64,000 bases of DNA from Paenibacillus sp. MZ04-78.2 (GTDB taxonomy: Bacteria; Bacillota; Bacilli; Paenibacillales; NBRC-103111). Positions 15,767-23,748 of this stretch are shown piece after piece (the first letter of the stretch is position 1; each line of letters opens with the position of its first letter). Made by a program: the position numbers and the translations under genes. The notes beneath the pieces were generated by a model. That model worked only from the letters and a program-made list of their open reading frames with translations, was not told where the DNA came from and searched no databases. Location: contig NZ_JANAVJ010000009.1 in the NCBI RefSeq assembly GCF_024213375.1, forward strand, positions 93,735-157,734. The letters run 5' to 3'.

Positions 15767-17191
15767 TTACCTTTTCGGTTTACCCGACGGATCGCGCTTT
15801 TCCTTGAGCCAGCGGGGCGCTCCTTTGTTTTTGCGGTCCCGCTCCCGGTCCGCCTTGCGTTTATCCGGGGCAGCCGGAGCCGGGATGCGGCCCGTGCCGG
15901 TCTGTGCCGGCTTTACGCTCTTGCCTTCCGTACGAGGAAGCTTCGGAGCTCCCGCCTGGGCAATACGCGCTTCAGGCTTTTCCCTTCCCGACGGCGCTTC
16001 GTCCGGCACCCGGCGTTCCACGAGCTTCTTCGCTTCCCGGTGAATAGTCCGCTCCTGCTCGGGATCGACGATTTTGCCATGAAACATCGTCCGCCGCTTG
16101 ATCTCGATACCGAGCGTTTTGGCGAACTTATCGATAATGAACTGTTCCCGCGGAGTAATGATCGAGACGGCCGTGCCTTTGCGGCCCATCCGCCCCGTCC
16201 GCCCTACGCGGTGCACGTAATGGTCCGCATCGATCGGCGGGTCGAGGTTGATCACATGCGTGACTTGCGGCAGGTCCAATCCTCTGGCAGCTACATCGGT
16301 CGCCAGCAGCAGTTGGAACTTGCCCGCGCGGAACGCCTGCATCGCCTTGGCCCGCTCTTGCTTGAAGGAATCCCCGTACAAGCCTTCGACCGACAGGCCG
16401 ACGTATTGCAGCTTCGCCACCGCTTCCCCGATATCGTCGGTCTCATTGACGAACACGATCGCGGCCTTCGGGTTATACAGCCGGACAATCCGGCGCAGCG
16501 TATCGATTTTCTCCCGTTCCTGACATACGAAATACAAGTGCTCCAGCGTTTCCGAGGTGCGCTGCGCCGGATTTACCCGGACGTAGGCCGGATCGCGCAT
16601 CCAGCGGTCGATGACGTCCTGCAGCGGCGGCGGGAACGTCGCGGAAAAAAACAGCAGCTGCCGGTCGCGCAGCATGCCTTTGAACAGCGCCTCCACATCC
16701 TGCATGGACCCCAGCTCGAACACTTGATCGACCTCGTCGACGACGACCGTGCGGATTCCATGCAGCTTCAATTTGCGAAGCTTGACCAGTTCCTGCACGC
16801 GGCCGGGCGTCCCGACCACGATCTGCGGCTTGAGCTTCAACCGGTCGATCTGGCGCTCGATGGATGCGCCGCCGATCAACTGCTGCACGCGGATGTCGCT
16901 ATCTTTCACAAGTTGCTCCAGCGTCTGTACGATCTGCATGCCGAGCTCCCGTGTCGGCACCAGCACAAGAGCTTGTACCTCTCTCGTGCCCGTGTCTATT
17001 TTTTGCAGCAGCGGCAGCGCATAGGCCAGCGTTTTCCCCGTACCGGTCTGCGATTGCGCGACAACATCCTTTCCCTCAAGCGCGATCGGTATCGCTTCGG
17101 ACTGTATGTCCGACGGCTCCGTGATACCGAGCTCCTGCAGCCGCTTGACATACTGCGGAGCGATATGTAAAGCTGCAAACCCCGTATTCAT
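15767..17191 (-). CDS. DEAD-box ATP-dependent RNA helicase
   Basis: 474 aa. All superfamily 2 helicase motifs are visible in order: Q motif (GITEPSDIQSEAIP), Walker A SQTGTGKT, PTRELGMQ, GTPGR, motif II VVDEVDQV (DEVD in place of DEAD), SAT (FFSATFPP), TDVAARGLDLP and HRVGRTGRMG. After ~residue 375 a basic, Pro/Lys-rich tail follows, typical of RNA-binding extensions. It unwinds short RNA duplexes, probably in ribosome assembly or RNA decay in the cold. Closest general type among B. subtilis helicases: CshB/YfmL. The motif II variant is unusual but keeps the catalytic D-E pair. Confidence 0.9.
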   Translation of the reverse strand: MNTGFAALHIAPQYVKRLQELGITEPSDIQSEAIPIALEGKDVVAQSQTGTGKTLAYALPLLQKIDTGTREVQALVLVPTRELGMQIVQTLEQLVKDSDIRVQQLIGGASIERQIDRLKLKPQIVVGTPGRVQELVKLRKLKLHGIRTVVVDEVDQVFELGSMQDVEALFKGMLRDRQLLFFSATFPPPLQDVIDRWMRDPAYVRVNPAQRTSETLEHLYFVCQEREKIDTLRRIVRLYNPKAAIVFVNETDDIGEAVAKLQYVGLSVEGLYGDSFKQERAKAMQAFRAGKFQLLLATDVAARGLDLPQVTHVINLDPPIDADHYVHRVGRTGRMGRKGTAVSIITPREQFIIDKFAKTLGIEIKRRTMFHGKIVDPEQERTIHREAKKLVERRVPDEAPSGREKPEARIAQAGAPKLPRTEGKSVKPAQTGTGRIPAPAAPDKRKADRERDRKNKGAPRWLKEKRDPSGKPKR

Positions 17192-17283
17192 TCGATCATC
17201 CTTTCTTCCCTTGCGTTTCCTTAGTATACCAGAATATGCGGGCGATTGCCCCTACCCGGCGGGAGATGGCCGGCTTACCGGTC

Positions 17284-18120
17284 CTAACCTTCCGCTCGCT
17301 CCCGCTTGCTTGCAATCCATCCGAATACCGCATCAAGCGCACACTCATCGTCCTCCTTCGGAAAGCGGTGCCCAAGCCCGTCGTACAGCTCCATCGTGTA
17401 CTCCTTCCCAGCCCGCTCCAGCGCCGCTCCCAACTTGCGCGCCTGCTCCACGCTGACCTGCGCATCCGCCGTACCATGCACGATCATAACGGGTACGCGG
17501 ATCGCATCGACCCAGCAGACGGGCGACCGCCGCTCGTAGCTTTCGGCCTGCTTGCGCGGATGGCCGACGACCCGCTTCAGCATCCGCCTCAGATCGACCC
17601 GCTCTTCATACGTATCGAGCAGATCGCTTACGCCGCCCCAGACGACGACCGGACCGGCGCCTTCGCACTCTTTGGCCGCCAGCAGCGCCATCAATGCGCC
17701 GCGCGAGAAGCCGATCAGCGGAATCGGTCCGGACTGCACCTCCGGCAGCGATTGCATAAGGGTAATGGCGTGATGCACGTCAAAACGGTCTTCCCCTCCG
17801 AAGTCCTCCCGTCCCTCGCCGCCTTCGTTGCCTCGATAAAACGGCGCAAATACCGCATACCCGCGCCGCGCCATCGAGAAAATGCGGCGTTTGCGCACCA
17901 TTCCGACCTTGCGGATGCCTCCCCGGCAGTAAATTAAGCCCGGAACGGGCATGGTAGCATCAGGCACGGCAAGATAACCTTTAACCTGAAGTCCTTGGCT
18001 AATATATGTCAGCCGGTAAAGCGATATACCCTTCGCCAGGCTGCGGAGACTTTCCCTCCGGACCAGCGTGCCGCCGGATAACCCACTTGGCGGAAGGTTT
18101 GTATCGGTAGGTATAGGCAT
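17284..18120 (-). CDS. Alpha/beta hydrolase (prolyl-oligopeptidase/dienelactone-hydrolase type)
   Basis: 278 aa from the ATG at 18120 (GGAG upstream); a GTG nine codons earlier lacks a ribosome binding site. The nucleophile elbow is GFSRG (Ser), the acid is in VMIVHGTADAQV and the histidine in DGLGHRF, a complete catalytic triad in the order Ser-Asp-His. YCRGGIRK forms the oxyanion-side loop. Likely cytoplasmic esterase or peptidase; substrate unknown. Divergent from the small protein at 18204. Confidence 0.83.
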   Translation of the reverse strand: MPIPTDTNLPPSGLSGGTLVRRESLRSLAKGISLYRLTYISQGLQVKGYLAVPDATMPVPGLIYCRGGIRKVGMVRKRRIFSMARRGYAVFAPFYRGNEGGEGREDFGGEDRFDVHHAITLMQSLPEVQSGPIPLIGFSRGALMALLAAKECEGAGPVVVWGGVSDLLDTYEERVDLRRMLKRVVGHPRKQAESYERRSPVCWVDAIRVPVMIVHGTADAQVSVEQARKLGAALERAGKEYTMELYDGLGHRFPKEDDECALDAVFGWIASKRERAEG

Positions 18121-18140
18121 GTCTCGGTTCACTCCATTTT

Positions 18141-18169
18141 TTGACACAAAATCGTTCCGGCGTTACACT
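18141..18169 (+). promoter_or_regulatory. SigA promoter of the small gene at 18204
   Basis: TTGACA (18141-18146), 17-bp spacer, TACACT (18164-18169). Confidence 0.75.
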
Positions 18170-18203
18170 AAGATGTATTATGACCGGAAAGGAGGATTTT
18201 CAA

Positions 18204-18488
18204 ATGAATTCCCGTTTTGCCGCCGAATTCGAAGGGCTGGTCGAGAAATATACTGAGCTGCTGACCGGCGACGCTTCCGCTGAAACCGTGGAAAAAATTA
18301 AAGCTTGGGCAATCTACAACCATATCCATAAAACGATGCCGGCTCTCGCCAGCCATTGGAATCAGCAGCATCCCGAGGGTAAAGCCGATGTCCGCAAGCT
18401 GTTCGAAGAGGTCCGCGATCTGAATCAGAAGCTGAAGGCCGCCAATCAACAGGCGGAAGTGAAGGCGGAGCCGGAGCAAGAAGCCTGA
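18204..18488 (+). CDS. Small conserved-type protein of unknown function
   Basis: 94 aa from the ATG at 18204, with AAAGGAGG seven bases upstream. Mostly helical, acidic, ending in a Gln/Glu/Lys-rich tail (KLKAANQQAEVKAEPEQEA) that could form a coiled coil. No known domain recognised. Own promoter and terminator make it a clear monocistronic gene. Confidence 0.75.
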   Translation: MNSRFAAEFEGLVEKYTELLTGDASAETVEKIKAWAIYNHIHKTMPALASHWNQQHPEGKADVRKLFEEVRDLNQKLKAANQQAEVKAEPEQEA

Positions 18489-18526
18489 TCACTGAGAACC
18501 CATGCTACCTTTACCATACCCTGCAC

Positions 18527-18566
18527 GAAGACCGAAAAGCAATCGACCTCGGTCTTCTTTTCTTCA
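18527..18566 (+). terminator. Terminator after small gene
   Basis: GAAGACCGA (18527-18535) pairs perfectly with TCGGTCTTC (18549-18557), then TTTCTTCATTTT. Confidence 0.85.
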
Positions 18567-18661
18567 TTTTTCGCTGACAGAGGAAGGCGGAATATCGACT
18601 TGCAGGACAAACAACGAATAGGCGGCGCCGCATTCCTTCGTTTTACAGGTCGGACGTGCGG

Positions 18662-19438
18662 CTATTTCTTGTTGAGCAATTTATAGGCTACGCGGTCGAA
18701 TAGCCGCGGAAACATCTGATACAGCTTCACCCCCGCAGCCGCCATGAACGGCAGATTCACCTCGGGCGTTCCCCGCACGATGGCTTCCAGCACCGACTGA
18801 GCGACGCGCTCCGGCTTCAGCATAAACCATTGGATATTTTTTACGTAGTTGCCCGAAGGGTCGGCCCGGTCAAAAAACGGCGTATCGATCGGCCCGGGGT
18901 TGACGGCGGTCAGACGAACGCCGGTGCCGACAAGCTCTTGCCGCAGACAGTTGGTCAAGCCGAGTACGGCATGCTTGGTGGCGGAGTAGCCGCTCGACTT
19001 GGCCGATCCGATCTTCCCGGCCATGGAGGCGATATTGACGATATGGCCGCTCCCCTGCTTCAGCATGGAAGGCAGCACCGCTTTCGTACAGCGGATCGTC
19101 CCCATGTAATTGACGTCCATCATGCCCTCGAATTCGCTTAAGGGCGCATTCACGAACGAATCGAACACGCCGTAGCCCGCATTGTTGATTAGAATGTCGA
19201 TCCGGCCGTATTCGGCGATCACCCGCTCCATCGTTGCCGTTACCTGCTCCGCCGAGGTGACGTCGAGCCGATAGACACCGTGCTTGCCCTGTATGTTAGC
19301 GGACGCCTCCGTCAGCTTTTTCTCTGATCGCGCCATCAATATAGGAACGGCTCCGCGCTGCGCCAGCATCTGCGCCATCAGCGCGCCGATCCCGCTGGAC
19401 GCTCCCGTGATTACCGCGATTTTGCCCTGAAAATCCAT
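18662..19438 (-). CDS. Short-chain dehydrogenase/reductase (classical SDR)
   Basis: 258 aa. Cofactor loop TGASSGIG at residues 12-19, NNAGYG, the catalytic Ser in VNIASMAGK and YSATK as the Tyr-Lys pair, followed by VNPGPIDTPFF. The RSEK segment after the second strand suggests NADP(H) preference. It oxidises or reduces an unknown alcohol/ketone. Ends at a weakly hydrophobic C-terminus. Preceded by the terminator of the cheX-like gene, so it is transcribed separately. Confidence 0.9.
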   Translation of the reverse strand: MDFQGKIAVITGASSGIGALMAQMLAQRGAVPILMARSEKKLTEASANIQGKHGVYRLDVTSAEQVTATMERVIAEYGRIDILINNAGYGVFDSFVNAPLSEFEGMMDVNYMGTIRCTKAVLPSMLKQGSGHIVNIASMAGKIGSAKSSGYSATKHAVLGLTNCLRQELVGTGVRLTAVNPGPIDTPFFDRADPSGNYVKNIQWFMLKPERVAQSVLEAIVRGTPEVNLPFMAAAGVKLYQMFPRLFDRVAYKLLNKK

Positions 19439-19467
19439 CCTCCGGTTCCCCCTGTCTTCTATCGAAC

Positions 19468-19518
19468 AAAAAAGCGAAGCGCTCCCGGCATTATTGGAAC
19501 CGGAGAAGCGTTCGCTTA
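19468..19518 (-). terminator. Terminator of the CheX-like gene
   Basis: AAGCGAACGCTTCTCCGG/CCGGGAGCGCTTCGCTT stem with one mismatch and one bulge on the minus strand, ending in six T. Confidence 0.75.
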
Positions 19519-19569
19519 CAGCTTACACGTTATGGACTTGTCATTTCAACTATAGAACATGCCGCTTGG

Positions 19570-20028
19570 TTAAGCCATCAGCACTTGTATATCCAGTTCC
19601 CCGATGCCTTCCATAATCAGCGGGATCGTCAGCGCCTTTTGCGCGTTGATGCCGGCCGCATGCGCGGAATGAAGCAGCTTGGGCGGCGTAATATCGACGC
19701 GGACCCCTTGGTTGAACAGCATCGTGCTGGCATTGCCGCTGATCATATTGCTGAGCTCGGAGATGGCGCTTCTGCCGATGTCGTTCATTTCGGTGATCGA
19801 GAATCCGCCCATCATGGCGGACACGACCTTGAGCGCGACTTCCTCGTGCAATCCGAAGACGATGTCCCCTTCCATTTGTCCGGTCATGCCGATTTGAATC
19901 CAAATGTATTTTTCAGCAAACTTCACGTCCTTGATGCCGAGCTGTCCGGTGGTCGGTCGTACATTGGCGACTTGTTCGATGACGATTCTGGCCGACTCTA
20001 AAAACGGGTTGATAAGCTCTGCCTTCAT
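19570..20028 (-). CDS. cheX: CheX-like chemotaxis phosphatase
   Basis: 152 aa from the ATG at 20028 (AGGAG upstream; the frame remains open another 42 codons without signal or similarity). Length and pattern match CheX of the CheC/CheX/FliY group: NPFLESARIVIEQ at the start, a beta-rich body (MEGDIVFGLHEEVALKVVSAMMGG) and the active-site helix AISELSNMISGNA, whose Glu and Asn are the catalytic pair that dephosphorylates CheY-P. No flagellar genes are nearby, so it acts in trans or on another response regulator. Confidence 0.82.
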   Translation of the reverse strand: MKAELINPFLESARIVIEQVANVRPTTGQLGIKDVKFAEKYIWIQIGMTGQMEGDIVFGLHEEVALKVVSAMMGGFSITEMNDIGRSAISELSNMISGNASTMLFNQGVRVDITPPKLLHSAHAAGINAQKALTIPLIMEGIGELDIQVLMA

Positions 20029-20518
20029 AAGATGACCGGTCTCCTTTTTTCGACAATATGCCTCAGTTCCATAGGACTTTTTTGTTATTTCATTATACCT
20101 AAATTCATGATGCAAGTATAGAACTTTTGTCGTGTTTCGTGTGAAATATAACAAAAATCATAGGATTGAAGCAGCCTTCGAAGAAACGGTCTGGATTCTT
20201 TAAACACACAACAAGTGACTCCCGGGGACTTCGCCGGGGCCGGCTCTCTCCTGCAAGCAGGGCTCGTACATCTGATGGCGTGGTTCTCGGCAACGAACTG
20301 TCCGTCCAGCCAGCGCCCTTCCGCATCGAACCGACTGCAGCATGCGGCGCTTCGGCCTCGGCACCGACGATGAACCGAACATCCGTCCTCCCCTCGCTAC
20401 CTTTATTCTAGCAAAATACCGATCAGCTTACTACGATAAATCGACACAAGCGTCGAATTTTCGTCTAAGATGACAAAAGGCGGCCAAGCTACCCGAACGG
20501 GTCTCTCCGCCGCCTGCC
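20029..20518. other. Intergenic region upstream of cheX-like gene
   Basis: 490 bp without a supportable gene. An AT-rich part (20040-20160) should hold the cheX promoter (TATAAT-like sequence near 20095 on the minus strand without a convincing -35). The GC-rich rest contains a small stem CCCGG..CCGGG at 20221-20239. The NUDIX terminator lies at the right end. Confidence 0.35.
20475..20516 (-). terminator. Terminator of the NUDIX gene
   Basis: On the minus strand AGGCGGC pairs with GCCGCCT around an inner ACCCG..CGGGT stem and runs into TTTT. Confidence 0.75.
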
Positions 20519-20971
20519 TTATTCCTGCCATCCATAGCTGTCGTAAAATACGCCCGCCAGCGCGTTCTCAACCGCTTGGCGCACATGGGGAATCATATCT
20601 TCCGGAAGACCGTCCAGCGGATACCATGCCATTTCGGAGCATTTCTCCGGTTCCCGGTTGTACGGCTCCCCCTCCCATCGCTTCACGGTCAGAAAAAAAT
20701 CGATCCATTCGCCCGTATCCGAATTCCGGTGCATGACGCTCGCCACTTCCAGATCGGCCGGGTCCACCCGGACGCCGCTTTCCTCCCACGCCTCGCGCGC
20801 AGCCGCCCGCTTCACTTCTTCGTTCCCGTCCACTTTGCCTGCTACCAGACTCAGCTTGCCATCCTCGTAACCGGTATTGGTCCGGCGAAGCAGCAGCAGC
20901 TTGTTGTCCCGCACAAGGAGCAGATACACGGCGCTGTGTATCCGGAACCACTCTTTTTCGGTCGCACTCAT
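20519..20971 (-). CDS. NUDIX hydrolase
   Basis: 150 aa with a complete NUDIX box, G-x5-E-x7-REAWEE-x-G (GKVDGNEE..AAREAWEESGV), at residues ~45-68, which binds the metal and cleaves a nucleoside diphosphate linked to some moiety. GGAGG precedes the ATG. Likely housecleaning of (d)NTP or NDP-sugar substrates; specificity not readable. It lies just downstream of the riboswitch-led ABC gene and may be reached by read-through. Confidence 0.9.
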   Translation of the reverse strand: MSATEKEWFRIHSAVYLLLVRDNKLLLLRRTNTGYEDGKLSLVAGKVDGNEEVKRAAAREAWEESGVRVDPADLEVASVMHRNSDTGEWIDFFLTVKRWEGEPYNREPEKCSEMAWYPLDGLPEDMIPHVRQAVENALAGVFYDSYGWQE

Positions 20972-21069
20972 ATAAGTTGTCCTCCGCTGTGTCGTCGTTT
21001 ATCATAGGGCCGTTAAAATCAAGCTTGTCCGTTCGTTCCAGAACCATTATACATCTCTACGGACGGATT

Positions 21070-21852
21070 TCACATCCGCAGCCCCATCGCGTTGCCGGAA
21101 CTGTACCGGCGCAAGCCGCGCTGAAAGAACCATAGACCGGCCGCGGTCACGAGCCCCGCCATGCCAAGCGCCTGCAGCGTGAACGCGAGGTCCGCTTCCC
21201 GCAGCAGTCCGATCGGCAAATAGCTGATGAATCCGGCGGGGATGACCGTGAACAAAATCAGCCGGCCCCAGCCGCTGAAAATGCCCGTCGGATAAGTGGA
21301 GAAGGTCATAATCGCATTGAACAGCTGTTGGCTGATGCCCTCGGCCTGCCCGATGTAGAAGGCGAGCGACTGCGTCGTCACCACGAAGAATAGAAAAATC
21401 AGCAGCGCGATCAGCAGCGCCAACGCGAATTTCAGCAGGCCGAGCGGCGAGCGGTCCCCGAACAGCCCATACAGCAGCAGGGCGAACAGCACGTCCCCGA
21501 TCGCAGAGACGGACATCCGGCTGACCAGGATATGAAGCAGCACCGGCTTCGGCTGCGTCAGGTACAGATCAAGCTGGCCGCCAGCAATCAGCGAGGCCAG
21601 CCGGTACGCATTGCCGAACAGCACGGCGGACAAGCCGAAGCCGCCGGCGCTCACCGCCCACATCATCATCACGTCTTGCAGCTCCCAGCCGTTCACGACC
21701 GGAAACCGATGAAAATAAAGCCCCATGCCTTGTACCGCCGTCTTCTCGCTGTACTGCGGGTGCAGCAGCGAACGTACCCCGGCCTTGAAGCCTTCCTCCT
21801 TCCGTTTCACGGCGAACCGTTTGGTCAGCCCTTCGGCCCGTATCGCATTCAT
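21070..21852 (-). CDS. Chimeric ABC transporter gene: ATPase N-terminus fused to ABC-2 permease C-part (deletion product)
   Basis: 260 aa in one open frame made of two unrelated pieces. Residues 1-~41 (IRAEGLTKRFAVKRKEEGFK..SEKTAVQG) are the start of a drug-exporter ABC ATPase, ending just before where Walker A should come. Residues ~45-260 are the body of an ABC2_membrane_6/DUF990 permease (FPVVNGWELQDVMMMWAV, GGQLDLYLTQPKPVLLH, several membrane segments), lacking that permease's N-terminus. Related operons have the order ATPase-permease-permease, so an internal deletion of roughly two genes would give exactly this product. Junction near 21725. GAAGGAGG lies before the ATG. With no ATPase it cannot pump by itself. 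Confidence 0.75.
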   Translation of the reverse strand: MNAIRAEGLTKRFAVKRKEEGFKAGVRSLLHPQYSEKTAVQGMGLYFHRFPVVNGWELQDVMMMWAVSAGGFGLSAVLFGNAYRLASLIAGGQLDLYLTQPKPVLLHILVSRMSVSAIGDVLFALLLYGLFGDRSPLGLLKFALALLIALLIFLFFVVTTQSLAFYIGQAEGISQQLFNAIMTFSTYPTGIFSGWGRLILFTVIPAGFISYLPIGLLREADLAFTLQALGMAGLVTAAGLWFFQRGLRRYSSGNAMGLRM

Positions 21853-21884
21853 ATTCCTCCTTCTCCTTTCCTCTGCTAAAGCAG

Positions 21885-21937
21885 AAAAGACCCCATGCCG
21901 TTTCGCCTTGTCGGCGGAACTTGCACGAGGTCTTTTA
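21885..21937 (-). terminator. Riboswitch expression-platform terminator
   Basis: On the minus strand AAAAGACCTCGTGC (21937-21924) pairs over 14 positions, with two G-U pairs, with GCATGGGGTCTTTT (21898-21885). An inner CGCC..GGCG stem fills the loop. The 5' arm takes bases from the last conserved strand of the aptamer, as expected of a transcription-terminating switch. It lies 30 bases before the ABC gene. Confidence 0.7.
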
Positions 21938-22024
21938 TCCCTACGGTGTAGCGCGGCTCCAGGAGCAGCGCGCCGGCTTCGCTTGGTTCGCCCGGCCGTT
22001 CGGCCGTCGGTTCCCTAGAAGCCC
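21929..22024 (-). promoter_or_regulatory. ykkC-type riboswitch aptamer (subtype not assigned)
   Basis: Minus-strand leader of the ABC chimera. Order of elements: GGGCTTCTAGGG, ACCG, a hairpin CGGCC-GAAC-GGCCG, ACCAAGCGAAGCC (its GAAGCC closes P1 with GGCTTC), a third hairpin with arms GCGCG..CGCGC, then TACACCG and AGGGATAAAAGACC. Order, closing stem and the CUAGGG and ACACCG..GGGAUAAAAG strands are those of the ykkC superfamily (guanidine-I, ppGpp, PRPP and nucleotide-diphosphate classes). From memory the 3' strand is nearest the PRPP type, but GGGAACCG replaces the usual GGGUUCCG. The ligand is therefore open. Confidence 0.6.
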
Positions 22025-22045
22025 TTCCACGTTAATTGTTATATA

Positions 22046-22135
22046 CTACCATGCGTTGTAAGGAATGACAAGATGAAATTGTTCAGCCAGCAGCAATGGC
22101 ATTGTTTTTTTCATGATGACTCCGGATTTCGGCAT
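22046..22135 (-). CDS. Possible 29-residue peptide upstream of the riboswitch
   Basis: Reads MPKSGVIMKKTMPLLLA and on to a tryptophan before the stop; preceded by GAGGAGG eight bases before the ATG. It starts about 80 bp after cysteine dioxygenase. No similarity recognised. It could be a real small protein or the remaining head of a deleted gene. Confidence 0.3.
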   Translation of the reverse strand: MPKSGVIMKKTMPLLLAEQFHLVIPYNAW

Positions 22136-22218
22136 CTCTCCATCCTCCTCTGTCATGATATGGAAATGGATGCTGCTGCCGCTCCGAAGGTTGCACCCGC
22201 GCTGAAAATCGCAAGAAC

Positions 22219-22716
22219 TTAGATCACATAATCGAGCACCTGCTCATATGGAAAATACGACTTCCCAGTGGGCGCAGGAGCATACAGATGGAAGGCCACC
22301 GCGCGCTGAGGGCCGGAATTGCGAAGCTGGTGAATTTGTTTTTTCGGCGCGTAATAATAGCTTCCTTCCTCGATTTCAACCTCCCCGGACAAACAAGGGT
22401 ACCCGTAACCGTCCAGCCGGAACATCCGGTTCGTCAGCGTGCCTTCGAGCAGCCTCGAGCAACCGACGGAAGCCCCGTGATCGTGAATGTACGTTTCGGT
22501 ACCCGGAGGGAGATGGATCAGCACCGCTTCGGCGGCATCGTTCCGGTACAGGCATGTTCTTCCGTAAGGCAAGTCCGCAGGCTCCGCAATGTAGGGCGAT
22601 AAAGCTTCAAGTGACAAATCCATGCCTCTCATGATCGCCTGAAGCTGCTTGGGCGAGGTTCTGCGCAAGGGCAGCAGCGCGTTCAAAATCCGTTCGATCG
22701 TTTCGATTCGACTCAT
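22219..22716 (-). CDS. Cysteine dioxygenase type I (cupin)
   Basis: 165 aa, the length of bacterial CDO (B. subtilis YubC). Cupin motif 1 is ETYIHDHGAS, with two metal-binding histidines, and motif 2 KKQIHQLRN supplies the third. YRNDAAEAVLIHLPPG carries the residues that bind the cysteine carboxylate. It oxidises L-cysteine to cysteine sulfinate with Fe(II) and O2. GGAGG precedes the ATG. It appears to be transcribed alone. Confidence 0.85.
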   Translation of the reverse strand: MSRIETIERILNALLPLRRTSPKQLQAIMRGMDLSLEALSPYIAEPADLPYGRTCLYRNDAAEAVLIHLPPGTETYIHDHGASVGCSRLLEGTLTNRMFRLDGYGYPCLSGEVEIEEGSYYYAPKKQIHQLRNSGPQRAVAFHLYAPAPTGKSYFPYEQVLDYVI

Positions 22717-22840
22717 GGGGTTCCTCCGTTCATAACATTTTTTTACCGCTTTAATAAGTTCATTTTATAATCTAATATATTCCTCTTTCAACCAAAAGTG
22801 AACTTTTCGTAAAAAACGGCGGCGGCTTCCAGCTCTCCCT

Positions 22841-22894
22841 TAAGAATGTTTTAAGATTTTGAATCGTTCGTCGTTAAGATTTGCCGGCTATACT
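22841..22894 (+). promoter_or_regulatory. Direct-repeat operator and -10 box of the two-component operon
   Basis: TTAAGA occurs at 22841, 22852 and 22874, i.e. at exact multiples of 11 bp (one helical turn), followed nine bases later by TATACT (22889-22894). Eleven-bp-phased half-sites in place of a -35 box are typical of OmpR/PhoP-family binding, here presumably autoregulation. The 160 bp from the -10 box to the start codon holds no further gene. Confidence 0.55.
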
Positions 22895-23055
22895 AGGTGA
22901 CAGTCAACGTTCGGAAAGGAGAGTGGCCCGCATGCCGTTTGTCAAGGTTATCCCGGCGTGATATGCTTTTTTTGTCGTCGGCGCCGCCCGGAATGCACGC
23001 CGACTCCACTCCGCAACAACCGAGATTTTTTGGGATGAAAAGGAGGTCGGCCCCT

Positions 23056-23748
23056 GTGGCGCAGCCTACAATATTGCTCGTCGACGACGAGAAAGAAATT
23101 ATCGATTTGCTGGAAATTTATTTAAAAAACGAAGGCTATCGCCTGCTGCGCGCAAGCAACGGCATCGAAGCGTTAAGCGTGCTGCAAAAGGAAGATGTCG
23201 ATCTGATTGTGCTCGACATCATGATGCCGAAAATGGACGGCATCGAAGCCTGTCTGAAAATACGCGAACAGAAGCATATGCCGATCATCATGCTATCCGC
23301 CAAAAGCCAGGACATGGACAAAATTCTCGGCTTGAGCACCGGCGCGGACGATTACGTCGCCAAGCCGTTCAATCCGCTTGAGCTGATTGCCCGGATCAAG
23401 TCGCAGCTACGCCGCTATACCCGGCTCAATGTTCAGCGCCCGAATAAGGAACACGAGCTGGAGATCGACGAGCTCACGATCAATACCGCGACGCATGAGG
23501 TCAAGCTGGACGGCCGGGACATTAAGCTGACCCCGCGCGAATTTGCCATCCTGGAGCTGCTGGCCCGCCATCGCGGTACGGTTTGGAGCATCGAGAAAAT
23601 TTACGAGACCGTATGGAAGGAAGCGTATTTCGATTCGGACAATACCGTGATGGTTCATATTCGGAAAATTCGCGAGAAAATCGAGGACAATCCGCGGAAA
23701 CCGAAGTTTATTAAAACGGTTTGGGGAGTGGGATATAAAGTTGAGTAA
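23056..23748 (+). CDS. OmpR/PhoB-family response regulator
   Basis: 230 aa from the GTG at 23056, with AAAAGGAGG nine bases upstream; this gives the standard family length. Receiver domain with acidic pair VDDEKE, phospho-Asp in LIVLDIMMPKMDG (~residue 51), Ser in MLSAKS and the KPF lysine. C-terminal winged helix (~135-230) ending in VMVHIRKIREKIE and TVWGVGYKVE. Most like VanR-type regulators. It overlaps the kinase gene by 8 bp and is probably autoregulated through the 11-bp repeats upstream. Confidence 0.92.
   Translation: MAQPTILLVDDEKEIIDLLEIYLKNEGYRLLRASNGIEALSVLQKEDVDLIVLDIMMPKMDGIEACLKIREQKHMPIIMLSAKSQDMDKILGLSTGADDYVAKPFNPLELIARIKSQLRRYTRLNVQRPNKEHELEIDELTINTATHEVKLDGRDIKLTPREFAILELLARHRGTVWSIEKIYETVWKEAYFDSDNTVMVHIRKIREKIEDNPRKPKFIKTVWGVGYKVE

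Noticed and set aside
20201..20400. RNA gene or small gene in the GC-rich gap upstream of cheX
   Set aside because: Short frames only and no stable conserved-looking fold beyond a 5-bp stem.
21929..22024. c-di-AMP (ydaO) or T-box element
   Set aside because: GGGAACC and GGCGAA words occur, but the later ydaO strands are missing, whereas the ykkC order is complete.
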